From assembly GCF_944327125.1 (NCBI RefSeq), contig NZ_CALVGO010000005.1, positions 1-48,806 of the forward strand: a stretch of DNA of 48,806 nucleotides. The letters run 5' to 3'. The DNA comes from an uncultured Faecalicoccus sp. GTDB taxonomy: Bacteria; Bacillota_I; Bacilli_A; Erysipelotrichales; Erysipelotrichaceae. Below the pieces are notes generated by a model. That model was given only the letters and a program-made list of their open reading frames with translations, had not been told where the DNA came from and made no database searches. The position numbers and the translations under genes are program-made. Below, piece by piece: positions 1 to 8,027 of this stretch (its first letter is position 1; each line of letters begins with the position of its first letter).

Positions 1-129
1 GTTTGTTTCTTCTGTCTGATTGATAATGATTTCAGGCGTAGGTTCTTCCTGAGCAAACGTGATTGTCATACCCGAAACAAAAAGTCCTAAAACCATGATC
101 AAAGAACAGATCTTACTCCGTATCTTCAT
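1..129 (-). CDS. Secreted protein, N-terminal part only (runs off the left edge)
   Basis: Only 43 codons are in the window. They start at an ATG at 129 preceded by AAAGGA. The residues form a typical Sec signal peptide: two basic residues (MKIRSK), a hydrophobic core around residues 8-24 (LIMVLGLFVSGMTITFA), then a probable signal-peptidase site after TFA. The mature part begins acidic and polar (QEEPTPE). No domain is visible, so the function is unknown. The downstream FprA gene has its own terminator at 217-246, so this gene is probably transcribed separately; a TATACT -10-like box lies just upstream. Confidence 0.6.
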   Translation of the reverse strand, partial: MKIRSKICSLIMVLGLFVSGMTITFAQEEPTPEIIINQTEETN

Positions 130-216
130 AAGCCCTCAATCCTTTCTTATAGTATATAGAGTAATCTTAGTTTAACTCTTTCTCTTTAGCTTTGTTCTGT
201 ACGGACCGAATTGGAC

Positions 217-246
217 TAAAAAAATAACGCGAATCGTCGCGTTATT
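217..246 (-). terminator. Intrinsic terminator of the FprA gene
   Basis: A 9-bp perfect stem (AATAACGCG / CGCGTTATT) with a 6-nt loop is followed, in the minus direction, by a U-tract (A-run 217-222 on the plus strand). The FprA stop codon at 242-244 lies inside the stem. Confidence 0.85.
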
Positions 247-1441
247 GTGCTTTTAATGATTGTGTGATCGCATCAGCGAAGTTATCTAATTTTTCTTCAT
301 CGTTGAGCGAACTCATGATTTTTACTTCTGTATCCAGGATCGTCATATCCTTCATGGATTCCAGAATCTTTTTCATCGCATTTCCTGCAGTACTTGCCCA
401 GGAACCATTTTCCATAATACCCACGGTTCGATTTTGAAGATTCAACATTTTCAGATGTTCCAGGAAATCTTTCATTTTCGGGAAGATATCCGCATTGTAT
501 GTGCTCGATGCCAATACGATGTGTGAATATTTGAATGCTTCGGATACCAGATACGAAACATCGATATTGGATACATCATAAACCGAAACATCTTTCACTC
601 CATTTTGAACCAGTTTCGAAGCCAATGCCTGAGCCGCACTTTCTGTATGTCCATATATAGAAGCATATACGATCATAACACCCTGAACTTCTGGTGTATA
701 AGAAGCCCAGTGTTTGTGTTTGTCAATAAAGTATTCCAGATCATTACGCCAGATCGGTCCGTGCAGCGGACAGATGCGGGCAATCTCCAGACCAGAAGCT
801 TTTTTCAAAAGGTTCATTGTCTGAGCTCCATATTTTCCTACGATATTGGTATAGTAGCGACGCGCATCATCGATCCAGTCACGGTCAAAATTCACCTCAT
901 CGTTGAATAATTTACCATCTAAGGCGCCAAAAGTTCCAAAAGCATCGGCTGAAAACAATGTCTTATCCAGTGTATCATAAGACACCATGACTTCCGGCCA
1001 GTGCACCATTGGTGCCATCACAAAGGTCAAAGAATGTTTTCCCGTCGAAAGGACGTCGCCTTCTTTAACGGCCTGGGCCTTGGCAGATACATCAAAGCCA
1101 AACTGTTGCATCATGGAAATAGCTTTAGCACTTGCGACGATCTGTGCCTCTGGATATCGCAGCATCACTTCGCCAAGACTTGCCATATGGTCAGGCTCAA
1201 CATGATGAACGATGATATAATCCAATGTTTTTCCTTCTAATAAATGCGATAAATTTTCTAAAAACTGGGGGCATACAGACCAGTCCACGGTATCCAGTAA
1301 TACATTTTTTTCATCCATCAATACATAAGAGTTATAGGAAACGCCTCTGGGAATGGGATGAATATTCTCAAAAAGCGCCAGGCGATGATCACTGGCTCCT
1401 ATCCAATATAAATCATTATAAACTTTACGAACATTATACAT
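242..1441 (-). CDS. FprA-family A-type flavoprotein (flavo-diiron oxygen/NO reductase)
   Basis: A 399-aa protein with the two-domain plan of flavo-diiron proteins. The N-terminal metallo-beta-lactamase-like diiron domain (about 1-250) carries the ligand pattern H-x-E-x-D-H (HHVEPDH, near residue 80). Further candidate ligands are in MVHWPEV, SADAFG and CPLHGPIW. The C-terminal flavodoxin domain (about 255-399) binds FMN (phosphate loop near IVYASIYGHTES). The family reduces O2 to water or NO to N2O in the cytoplasm of anaerobes. It is a single gene: AAGGAGGAG precedes the ATG, a TTGAAA-16-TACAAT promoter lies at 1469-1496, and a terminator overlaps the stop. The electron donor is not encoded nearby, and O2 versus NO preference cannot be read from the sequence. 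Confidence 0.93.
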   Translation of the reverse strand: MYNVRKVYNDLYWIGASDHRLALFENIHPIPRGVSYNSYVLMDEKNVLLDTVDWSVCPQFLENLSHLLEGKTLDYIIVHHVEPDHMASLGEVMLRYPEAQIVASAKAISMMQQFGFDVSAKAQAVKEGDVLSTGKHSLTFVMAPMVHWPEVMVSYDTLDKTLFSADAFGTFGALDGKLFNDEVNFDRDWIDDARRYYTNIVGKYGAQTMNLLKKASGLEIARICPLHGPIWRNDLEYFIDKHKHWASYTPEVQGVMIVYASIYGHTESAAQALASKLVQNGVKDVSVYDVSNIDVSYLVSEAFKYSHIVLASSTYNADIFPKMKDFLEHLKMLNLQNRTVGIMENGSWASTAGNAMKKILESMKDMTILDTEVKIMSSLNDEEKLDNFADAITQSLKAQ

Positions 1442-1468
1442 CGAATCTCCTCCTTAGTATCCACTTCT

Positions 1469-1496
1469 ATTGTACCTTGATTTCTTTTTGTTTCAA
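1469..1496 (-). promoter_or_regulatory. SigA-type promoter of the FprA gene
   Basis: On the minus strand TTGAAA is separated by 16 bp from TACAAT. It lies about 30 nt upstream of the FprA start codon and its AAGGAGGAG ribosome binding site. Confidence 0.65.
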
Positions 1497-1512
1497 GTTT
1501 TTGTGCTCATAC

Positions 1513-1533
1513 AAAAAAAGAGGCAGCGCCTCT
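1513..1533 (-). terminator. Intrinsic terminator of the thioesterase gene
   Basis: Stem AGAGGC/GCCTCT with a 3-nt loop is followed by seven U residues in the minus direction. The thioesterase stop codon (1532-1534) overlaps the stem. Confidence 0.75.
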
Positions 1534-1897
1534 ATTTTCCGTACGTCTTCTGTAAGAATCGCTCACTGTCCACAATAAAGCGCTGATGATCGCCTTTCCC
1601 AATGCAGGCACCATCCTGAAAAGCCGAAACTTTGAAAACCAGTTTACGTCCGTCCTGTTCAATCAAGTCCGCATGGATCTCAATTTTAGCCCCCAGCGGA
1701 CTGGCTTTGTCATGACTTACAGACATAAATGTCCCCACACTGGTTTTCCCTTCTTCCAAGTTTAAAGCCAGACAGCTGGCTTCTTCCATCCAGGCAATCA
1801 TCTGCGGAGTGGCCAGCACATCCAGCGAACCGCTCTTCATTTGTGAAGCCAGGTGTTTTTCTTCAACAATTCTTTCTATAATTACACTTTTTGACAT
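1532..1897 (-). CDS. Hot-dog fold thioesterase (fluoroacetyl-CoA thioesterase-like)
   Basis: A 121-aa protein starting at MSKSVI; this ATG has AAGGAG at a good distance, whereas an in-frame start further upstream (1930) does not. It matches the short hot-dog family: a central helix around WMEEASCLAL and a sheet strand TSVGTFMSVSHDKASPLG, which resembles the active-site region of FlK-type thioesterases (H/E/T residues). The end GKGDHQRFIV is also typical. The probable role is hydrolysis of an acyl-CoA thioester in the cytoplasm; the substrate is unknown. It is transcribed divergently from the membrane protein at 1929, and the two -10 boxes overlap (1914-1921). Confidence 0.8.
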   Translation of the reverse strand: MSKSVIIERIVEEKHLASQMKSGSLDVLATPQMIAWMEEASCLALNLEEGKTSVGTFMSVSHDKASPLGAKIEIHADLIEQDGRKLVFKVSAFQDGACIGKGDHQRFIVDSERFLQKTYGK

Positions 1898-1919
1898 TCG
1901 AATCTCCTTTTCATATAAT
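1891..1919 (+). promoter_or_regulatory. Perfect consensus SigA promoter reading into the membrane-protein gene
   Basis: TTGACA (1891-1896), a 17-bp spacer and TATAAT (1914-1919) lie on the plus strand. The -35 box overlaps the start codon of the divergent thioesterase gene. The expected transcription start (about 1926) is only about 3 nt before the ATG at 1929, so the mRNA would be leaderless or nearly so. Confidence 0.8.
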
Positions 1920-1928
1920 ACATTTAAC

Positions 1929-2900
1929 ATGGAAAAGATGAATTATCAACAAAAGGATGCGATTCTTTATCAAAAGGCAAAAACCCGAACTTCAATACGG
2001 CTTTTCTTTTCTTATATTTTTTTGGTGCTGTATTTTGTCGGGTCATTTTTCTTATTGAACCTTGATTTTCTGGATAACCCATTGCCTCCGTTATTTTTGA
2101 TCATCCTGGCCGGCGGTCAGCTGGCTTTGTATCTTATTTTATTTTTGATGCTGGTATCGGGTGCTAAAGTATTTCGAATTTTTTACTGGATCTGTTTTTT
2201 CTTTGAATTCCTGCTGGTCGCCTTGCCGGTTTATTATTTGATCCAGGACATTCCCAGTTTCATGTTCTATGCCGCGTGGATTGGCTGCATGCTTATAAAG
2301 CTGATTTTCCTGTATGCGGTTGGTCATAGTCTGGGACACAACCGCTGGAGCAAGATCTTATACGATCATGTCGTTGAGATCGATGAAGAATCCGAAGAAG
2401 AGGAATATGGAGAGTACGACCAGGAAGAAGAACTCTATGAGCCCATCAAAAAACCAGTCTATCCAAAATATGAATATGAAGAGAAAGACTATGAAGCGGA
2501 GCCTTATACACTTCCTCAGGTCTCTGTTCGGCTGGGAATCTGTATATATGCCAGTTTGATGGTCTTCCCTATTGTGGTGCAGATATTCTCAAACTTCTTT
2601 GTCAGCAACGATCTGCAAACGGTCTTTGCGACAAAAGACATTTTTATTCTCTCCATCATCACAGCGGTGATCTGGACCATTCCGATATTCTTTATGTATT
2701 ATAACCACCCTTATTCAAAACGCATCCTGATCGGATGCGCTATAGGAGAAATTATTTCACTGGCGGCGTACATGCCCAAATTTATTGGTTACATCACTTC
2801 CGGAGCGTATCCGATTCGCGTTTTCATTCTTTTCGCAATCGTAGAACTTGTTCGCTATGCGATCCTTTTGTGGGCGTTACGTCCTTTAACCAAAACTTAA
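1929..2900 (+). CDS. Multi-pass membrane protein with an acidic central loop, unknown function
   Basis: A 323-aa protein from the ATG at 1929; another ATG at 1938 is possible. About eight hydrophobic segments form two groups, near residues 25-128 and 198-315. They are separated by a strongly acidic, tyrosine-rich soluble stretch at about 147-195 (EIDEESEEEE, then many Y/E/K/P). I do not recognise the family. The reading frame upstream of 1929 is also open, but a perfect promoter at 1891-1919 puts the transcript start right at this ATG. No Shine-Dalgarno is seen. Its stop codon overlaps the stop of the convergent histidine kinase gene (2897-2900), with no clear terminator between them. Confidence 0.75.
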   Translation: MEKMNYQQKDAILYQKAKTRTSIRLFFSYIFLVLYFVGSFFLLNLDFLDNPLPPLFLIILAGGQLALYLILFLMLVSGAKVFRIFYWICFFFEFLLVALPVYYLIQDIPSFMFYAAWIGCMLIKLIFLYAVGHSLGHNRWSKILYDHVVEIDEESEEEEYGEYDQEEELYEPIKKPVYPKYEYEEKDYEAEPYTLPQVSVRLGICIYASLMVFPIVVQIFSNFFVSNDLQTVFATKDIFILSIITAVIWTIPIFFMYYNHPYSKRILIGCAIGEIISLAAYMPKFIGYITSGAYPIRVFILFAIVELVRYAILLWALRPLTKT

Positions 2901-4276
2901 TGATCCTTTACTAAAACAGGCAGGGACAGCGTGATGGCTGTTCCTTTTTTTTCTTCACTTTCCAGTTTTATCGACCCATCATAGTACTGAACGATATGCT
3001 TCACGATGGCAAGACCCAGGCCCGTTCCCGAGATCACTTTGGATCTTTGTTTGTCCGCCCGATAGAAGCGCTGGAACACTCGTTCCTGATCTTCTTTTGA
3101 AATACCAATTCCCGTATCCTGTATTTTAAAGATCATATCCTGGTTCACCCCATAACAGGCAATGGATATTTTTCCACCCTGGACATTGTACTTAACCGCA
3201 TTGCTGATGAGATTTTCGAAAAGTCCTTCAATGTGTCTTTTATCGGCATAGACAAGAAGCGGATCACATTGCACATCCACAATAAGCCCCATTGTCTCCA
3301 TCGAGACTTGAAACCGGTCCAATACAGCGTTCATCAGCTCAGGGATAGACACATGACTCAAAGAAGCCTTATATTCTTCGCTTTCCAGTTTTGAAATGGT
3401 CAAGATATCTTCCACCAGCTGCTTCATGTGCTGACTTTCTTTCATGATCAGATCCAGGCAGCGCTGTTTTTGTTCTTTATCGGTGATCGTGTTCGTTTTT
3501 AAAAGCTCTGTATACCCTATGATCGAAGTCAGCGGCGTTTTCAATTCATGGGAAGCGTTTGAAAAGAATTCCTGACGAATCTTTTTTTCTTTTTCGAGCT
3601 GACTGATGTTTTCACTGATTTCTTCATTCATCGATTCAATCGCTTCCGTGATCTCATAAAGCTCCGGATATTGATACATTTCAAATCGGATCTTTTCCTT
3701 GCCGATACGCGTCGTCCATATTTTCTGAGAGATCTCCTGCAAAGGCAAAATGATCGTGGAAGCCATGCGCTTTGAAATAAACCAGACGGTAACCAATGCG
3801 ATCAAAAAGGCCATGATAAAGCTGGGAAGCAAGGCAAAGGAAGATTGTGCGATCCCGTCAAAAGGCGTAGCCAGACGCACAATGATGTGACTGGTCTCAT
3901 CGTAGATAGCTGTATAAAGATAATCGATATTCGTTGTATCCGATTTTCGGACCGCACTTCCCTGGGTTTGTGCCAAAGCCTGTTTCACTTCGCTTCTTTC
4001 TAAATGATTTTCGTCGATCGTATCCACGATATTATCATATAAAACCTGTCCATCCTCATCGATCACGGTCAGACGGGAATCCAGTTTTTCCAAATATTTT
4101 CCAACATCTTTCTTTTCGACCTCATTCATGTTCTCAATGATCCGCAGCTGATCAAACTGACGGGTCTGCTGTGTATTTAAAAAGACCATGTACATGATGC
4201 CAAACAAGATAGTAAAGCCAATCAGAAAAGAAATCAGAAAGGTAAACATAAAAGAGCGGATGATCTTTTTACGCAT
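2897..4276 (-). CDS. Sensor histidine kinase (PhoR-like)
   Basis: A membrane-bound sensor kinase of about 459 aa. A first transmembrane segment (about 9-31) is followed by an extracytoplasmic sensor region (to about 150) and a second membrane segment (about 152-172). Then come a HAMP-like linker, the H-box ASHELKTPLTS (phospho-acceptor His), the N-box ENLISNAVKYN, and the G-boxes DTGIGI and GTGLGLAIVKH. The start is ambiguous: GTG 4291, ATG 4282 or ATG 4276. I chose 4276 because GGTGA sits 5 nt before it and it overlaps the end of the response regulator gene, which suggests translational coupling. The signal is unknown. The architecture matches PhoR/WalK-type kinases but lacks an obvious PAS domain. 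Confidence 0.92.
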   Translation of the reverse strand: MRKKIIRSFMFTFLISFLIGFTILFGIMYMVFLNTQQTRQFDQLRIIENMNEVEKKDVGKYLEKLDSRLTVIDEDGQVLYDNIVDTIDENHLERSEVKQALAQTQGSAVRKSDTTNIDYLYTAIYDETSHIIVRLATPFDGIAQSSFALLPSFIMAFLIALVTVWFISKRMASTIILPLQEISQKIWTTRIGKEKIRFEMYQYPELYEITEAIESMNEEISENISQLEKEKKIRQEFFSNASHELKTPLTSIIGYTELLKTNTITDKEQKQRCLDLIMKESQHMKQLVEDILTISKLESEEYKASLSHVSIPELMNAVLDRFQVSMETMGLIVDVQCDPLLVYADKRHIEGLFENLISNAVKYNVQGGKISIACYGVNQDMIFKIQDTGIGISKEDQERVFQRFYRADKQRSKVISGTGLGLAIVKHIVQYYDGSIKLESEEKKGTAITLSLPVLVKDH

Positions 4277-4955
4277 TTCCATCACCCGCACTGAAACGAT
4301 AGCCTAACTGGCGTACCGATTTAATATAATTTCGGCCAATGGGCCCCAGTTTTTTTCGAAGAGAATTGATATGAACATCCAATGTTCTTGTTTCTCCGAC
4401 AAAATCATAGCCCCATACCTGATTCAATAGTTCTTCTCTGGAAATGGCACGTCCGGGATTGTTCATCAAATACTTTAAGAGTTCAAATTCTTTAAATGTC
4501 AATTCCACCGGCTGATTTTCCACCTGAACGATTCTTTGATCCAGATCAACCGAAAGAACGCCTTCTTCCATAATATTGACATTCTTTTTCGTTCTTCGTA
4601 ATAAGCCGCGGATACGAGCCGCCAGTTCCAGTACACTGAACGGTTTGGTCATATAGTCGTCTGCCCCAAGATCCAGTCCCAAAATCTTATCGACTTCCTG
4701 ATCTTTTGCGCTTAGGATAATGACCGGCGTTTCTTTATTGATACTTTTTTGACGAAGGCCTTTTAAGATCTCATAGCCGTTTTTCTTTGGCAGCATTAGA
4801 TCCAGGATCGCCAGATCCACTTTATTTTCCTGAAGATAATGATCAGCATCTTCCCCGTTGTCAAAATCTACGATCTCATATTGAAAATTCTCCAATGTCA
4901 GTTTCAACAACTGGCGTATGCTTTCATCGTCTTCGACTACGCATATACGAACCAT
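4269..4955 (-). CDS. OmpR/PhoB-family response regulator
   Basis: A 228-aa two-domain regulator. The receiver domain (1-120) has the acidic pair E8/D9/D10, phospho-acceptor D52 (LAILDLMLP) and the conserved lysine in MTKPFS. The C-terminal winged helix (about 130-225) includes LTFKEFELLKYL and TLDVHINSLRKKLG, the recognition-helix region of the OmpR class. It should be phosphorylated by the kinase encoded directly downstream (8-bp overlap). AGGA precedes the ATG, and an extended -10 (TGaTAAAAT) lies at about 4980-4988. The target genes are not evident from this window. Confidence 0.94.
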   Translation of the reverse strand: MVRICVVEDDESIRQLLKLTLENFQYEIVDFDNGEDADHYLQENKVDLAILDLMLPKKNGYEILKGLRQKSINKETPVIILSAKDQEVDKILGLDLGADDYMTKPFSVLELAARIRGLLRRTKKNVNIMEEGVLSVDLDQRIVQVENQPVELTFKEFELLKYLMNNPGRAISREELLNQVWGYDFVGETRTLDVHINSLRKKLGPIGRNYIKSVRQLGYRFSAGDGNA

Positions 4956-5029
4956 GTTTCATTCCTCATTTCATACCTTATTTTATCATAGATGCGACAA
5001 GGCAAAGTAAAAATCCTGTAAAACCGGTC

Positions 5030-6301
5030 CTATTTGCGTATCTTATGCTTGATGTTTCTCAATGTGTTGTACAACTTATATTTTTTGGGATCCACGATGT
5101 ATTCAAAATCTCCAATCAGCTCAACGACTTCTCCCTGGAATCCTTTCTTAAATAAATAGACCCCATAGTCTTCCGCATCCGGACTGAAGTTTCCACTGGT
5201 TCCATATAAGTTATACCGATCCATTCCATGTTCTATACAATAGTTCATCATCTTCCAATGCATGGCATAAGGTGCCGCAAAACGCGTATATTTTTCATAA
5301 ACACCGCTCATGAGGCAAAGAACTTCGCTTCCATATGTGAAAAAGATACCGCTGGCAAGATCCAGGACCTCTCCATCATTGGCAATCATCTGGTCAGCTT
5401 CGTTTAATTTGGCATGAAGCTGATCGATCTGCTCTTTTGCCAGTTCCATTTTTTTCTGGATCTTGGGACTTTCCTGCGTTTCCAGACGTTTTCTGGAAGA
5501 TTCATAAACATCTTCCTGTTTCTTGAGATCTTTTAAAAGGTCTTTTTTATAATCCTGCAGATTCACGGTCGCATTCAAAAACTTTACATATCCATCGTCA
5601 TGGAAGGCATCGTACAGACGATGATGATATTCATCGTCTCTTCCTTCAAACCCTCTTTTTTCGCTGGTCTGTTTCAATACGTTTTCATAGACATAAATAT
5701 GATCACGGTCCAGCTCATTGACCTGCACGTTATAATTCAAGGCTTTTTTGATGCTTCGCATCGTTTTCCTTTCAAACTGTTTCATCAGTTCTTCCGGCGT
5801 TTTATCTTTTAAAGGAACCGTATAGATCCATCGTGGTTCACGAGTTAAATCAATACCGCGGGTAAATCCTTCATGACGATATCCCAGTTTTTTTAACAGT
5901 TCGACTACGTCCTTATTGTCCCAGCTTCCTTCAATCACATTTCCATCCAGATCATGGGGCACATAAGGCACATAAGGATCGATATGAAAATAAAGACAGT
6001 TCTTTTTTTTTAGATATTCGATCAAATGTTCATGAAAAAAACGCACCATTTTTTCATCTTTATAGTCTAAAAGCGGTCCGCGAAGAGCCTGAACCAGTGT
6101 CGAGCCCATAAATACCGGAATGCTCGAAAGCATCGATCCGGCAAGAATATTTCCCTGGTCGTCTTTGATGCCGACATAATCCGTAGAAAAACCTTTTGCT
6201 TCCCGCATTTTTGCCATATTCGAAGTTTGCCAGAAGTTTCTTAATGGATGATGCAAGGCAAACTGATCAAATTCATTCTGTGTCAATTCCGTAAAAATCA
6301 T
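5030..6301 (-). CDS. FemAB/MurM-family aminoacyltransferase (lipid II interpeptide bridge)
   Basis: A 423-aa protein with the Fem family plan: two GNAT-like halves (about 1-235 and 320-423) separated by a charged helical hairpin (about 245-315, rich in K/E/L/Q), like the antiparallel coiled-coil arm of FemA/MurM. Such enzymes use aminoacyl-tRNA to add the first or next residues of the peptidoglycan cross-bridge on lipid II at the inner membrane face. The start at 6301 is preferred over 6307: AAGGAG lies 8 nt from the first and only 2 nt from the second. An extended -10 promoter (TGgTATAAT) lies just behind the gpmI terminator, so it is a separate transcript. The amino acid added cannot be predicted. 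Confidence 0.87.
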   Translation of the reverse strand: MIFTELTQNEFDQFALHHPLRNFWQTSNMAKMREAKGFSTDYVGIKDDQGNILAGSMLSSIPVFMGSTLVQALRGPLLDYKDEKMVRFFHEHLIEYLKKKNCLYFHIDPYVPYVPHDLDGNVIEGSWDNKDVVELLKKLGYRHEGFTRGIDLTREPRWIYTVPLKDKTPEELMKQFERKTMRSIKKALNYNVQVNELDRDHIYVYENVLKQTSEKRGFEGRDDEYHHRLYDAFHDDGYVKFLNATVNLQDYKKDLLKDLKKQEDVYESSRKRLETQESPKIQKKMELAKEQIDQLHAKLNEADQMIANDGEVLDLASGIFFTYGSEVLCLMSGVYEKYTRFAAPYAMHWKMMNYCIEHGMDRYNLYGTSGNFSPDAEDYGVYLFKKGFQGEVVELIGDFEYIVDPKKYKLYNTLRNIKHKIRK

Positions 6302-6326
6302 AGTCATCTCTCCTTAAGCGTAAACC

Positions 6327-6335
6327 ATTATACCA
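6327..6335 (-). promoter_or_regulatory. Extended -10 promoter of the FemAB-like gene
   Basis: TG-G-TATAAT on the minus strand lies about 25 nt before the start codon and directly after the gpmI terminator. No good -35 box is visible. Confidence 0.5.
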
Positions 6336-6369
6336 TGAAAAAAAGGACCAAAGCGAAACTTTAGTCCTT
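6336..6369 (-). terminator. Intrinsic terminator of gpmI
   Basis: An 11-bp stem (AAGGACTAAAG / CTTTGGTCCTT, one G-U pair) with a 5-nt loop is followed by a run of U in the minus direction. Confidence 0.88.
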
Positions 6370-6380
6370 AAAAACGATTT

Positions 6381-7958
6381 CTACTTTTCAATAATGCTTT
6401 CGTTCCAGTGTTCGTTTGGTTCAACACCCAGCAAATCCGCAACCGTGCTTGCGATATTGGACAATCCTAAAGTGTCATCCTGTTTCAAAGTCACATCCGC
6501 TCCATACACGATGAATGGAACACGATTCAATGTATGCGATGTTTTTGACTTGATTGGAGCCCCTTCTTTTTTAGGCTTATCATACATTTCATCCGCATTT
6601 CCATGGTCAGCTGTCACCAACAGGATACCATTGACTTTATCCACCGCTTTGATCAAACGAGCCAGAGCCAGATCGACCGATTCCACTCCAATGATCGTCG
6701 CTGGAAGACTTCCAGTGTGTCCTACCATATCTCCGTTAGGATAATTGGTACGCAAGAAATCATACTGCTGGCTTTCAATGGCTTCGATCAGCTGATCTGT
6801 GATTTCTGCCGACTTCATCCAAGGACGCTGTTCAAACGGAATCACGTCACTTGGAATTTCTACATAGGTTTCCAAAGCTTCATCAAATTTTTCCGAACGG
6901 TTTCCATTCCAGAAATACGTTACATGTCCATATTTCTGTGTTTCAGAGATCGCATATTCTTTGATTCCGTGTTTACACAGTTCTTCTGTCAATGTGTATT
7001 TGATCTTTGGCGGTTCGGTCAAATATTTATGAGGGATGTCCAGGTCGGCATCATACTGAAGCATACCGGCATACAGCACTTTCGGATTTTTAACACGATC
7101 AAATTTGTCAAAACTTTCATCCGTATCAAAAGCTAAAGACAATTCCTGAGCACGGTCTCCACGGAAGTTGAATAAGATCACGCTGTCGCCATCTTCAATG
7201 GTTCCCACCGGTTTTCCATCTTTGGCAATGACAAATCCAGGAAGATCCTGATCGATCACACCCAATTCTTCACGGTATGTTTCAATAGCCTGGGTGGCGT
7301 TTTCAAACTGACGGCCGTCTCCCATAACATGGATATGCCATCCTTTTTCAACCATGCCCCAGTTGGCTTCGTAACGGTCCATCGTGATCTGCATACGTCC
7401 GCCGCCGCTGGCAATGCAGGCATGGAAGGTATCATCATTCAAACCCGCCATGTAGTTTTCAATATCTTCTACATACGTCAAGGCACTTGTTTCCGGTACA
7501 TCACGTCCATCCAACAAAGCGTGTACACGGACTTCATGGATTCCTTCTTCTTTTGCCTGAGCAATCAAAGCTTTCAAGTGATTGATGTGAGAATGCACAT
7601 TTCCATCACTGAGCAAACCGATAAAATGCATAGTATGCCCTTTCGCATTTTCTGCCAGTTCTTTCCATGTTTTTGATTGGAAAATTTCTTTTGTTTCAAT
7701 ATTTTCGTTAACCAGTTTGGCTCCCTGCGAATAGATCTGACCGCAGCCAATCGCATTATGTCCTACTTCTGAATTTCCCATATCTCCATCGCTAGGAAGT
7801 CCCACAGCCAAACCATGAGCGCGAAGCTGTGTATGAGGACATTCATTCCATAATTTGTCCAAAGTCGGTTTATTGGCCAATGCCACGGCGTTTCCAAATT
7901 CGCTTTTGTTGATTCCAACACCGTCCATTACAACCAAGATTACAGGTCTTTTGTTCAT
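6381..7958 (-). CDS. gpmI: 2,3-bisphosphoglycerate-independent phosphoglycerate mutase
   Basis: A 525-aa protein of the alkaline phosphatase superfamily that interconverts 3- and 2-phosphoglycerate in glycolysis. The N-terminal metal motif VVMDGVG (D12) and the phospho-serine motif GNSEVGH (S63) are intact. The substrate-binding region HALLDGRDVPETSA is present, as are the C-terminal metal ligands in NYPNGDMVGHTG and TADHGNADEM. Length is normal for bacterial Mn-dependent iPGM. GGAGGAA precedes the ATG. It is a single gene with its own promoter (7985-8013) and terminator. It is separated from the other glycolytic genes in the window (pfkA-pyk), although both promoters share a TGgTATATT box. 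Confidence 0.97.
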   Translation of the reverse strand: MNKRPVILVVMDGVGINKSEFGNAVALANKPTLDKLWNECPHTQLRAHGLAVGLPSDGDMGNSEVGHNAIGCGQIYSQGAKLVNENIETKEIFQSKTWKELAENAKGHTMHFIGLLSDGNVHSHINHLKALIAQAKEEGIHEVRVHALLDGRDVPETSALTYVEDIENYMAGLNDDTFHACIASGGGRMQITMDRYEANWGMVEKGWHIHVMGDGRQFENATQAIETYREELGVIDQDLPGFVIAKDGKPVGTIEDGDSVILFNFRGDRAQELSLAFDTDESFDKFDRVKNPKVLYAGMLQYDADLDIPHKYLTEPPKIKYTLTEELCKHGIKEYAISETQKYGHVTYFWNGNRSEKFDEALETYVEIPSDVIPFEQRPWMKSAEITDQLIEAIESQQYDFLRTNYPNGDMVGHTGSLPATIIGVESVDLALARLIKAVDKVNGILLVTADHGNADEMYDKPKKEGAPIKSKTSHTLNRVPFIVYGADVTLKQDDTLGLSNIASTVADLLGVEPNEHWNESIIEK

Positions 7959-7984
7959 TATTGTTCCTCCATTTTACCGTTCTT

Positions 7985-8022
7985 AATATACCACTAACAA
8001 AGGTTGAATTCAACGAATTCGT
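7985..8022 (-). promoter_or_regulatory. gpmI promoter with two overlapping palindromes at the -35 box
   Basis: On the minus strand TTGAAT-17-TATATT, with an extended TG-G before the -10. The -35 box sits inside a 12-bp perfect palindrome (GTTGAATTCAAC, 8003-8014) which abuts a 10-bp palindrome (ACGAATTCGT, 8013-8022). The palindromes are a candidate operator. Confidence 0.6.
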
Positions 8023-8027
8023 ATGGA

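Noticed and set aside
1225-1578. Plus-strand open frame antisense to FprA
   Set aside because: It runs through the FprA promoter and the thioesterase terminator, and is a shadow of the real genes.
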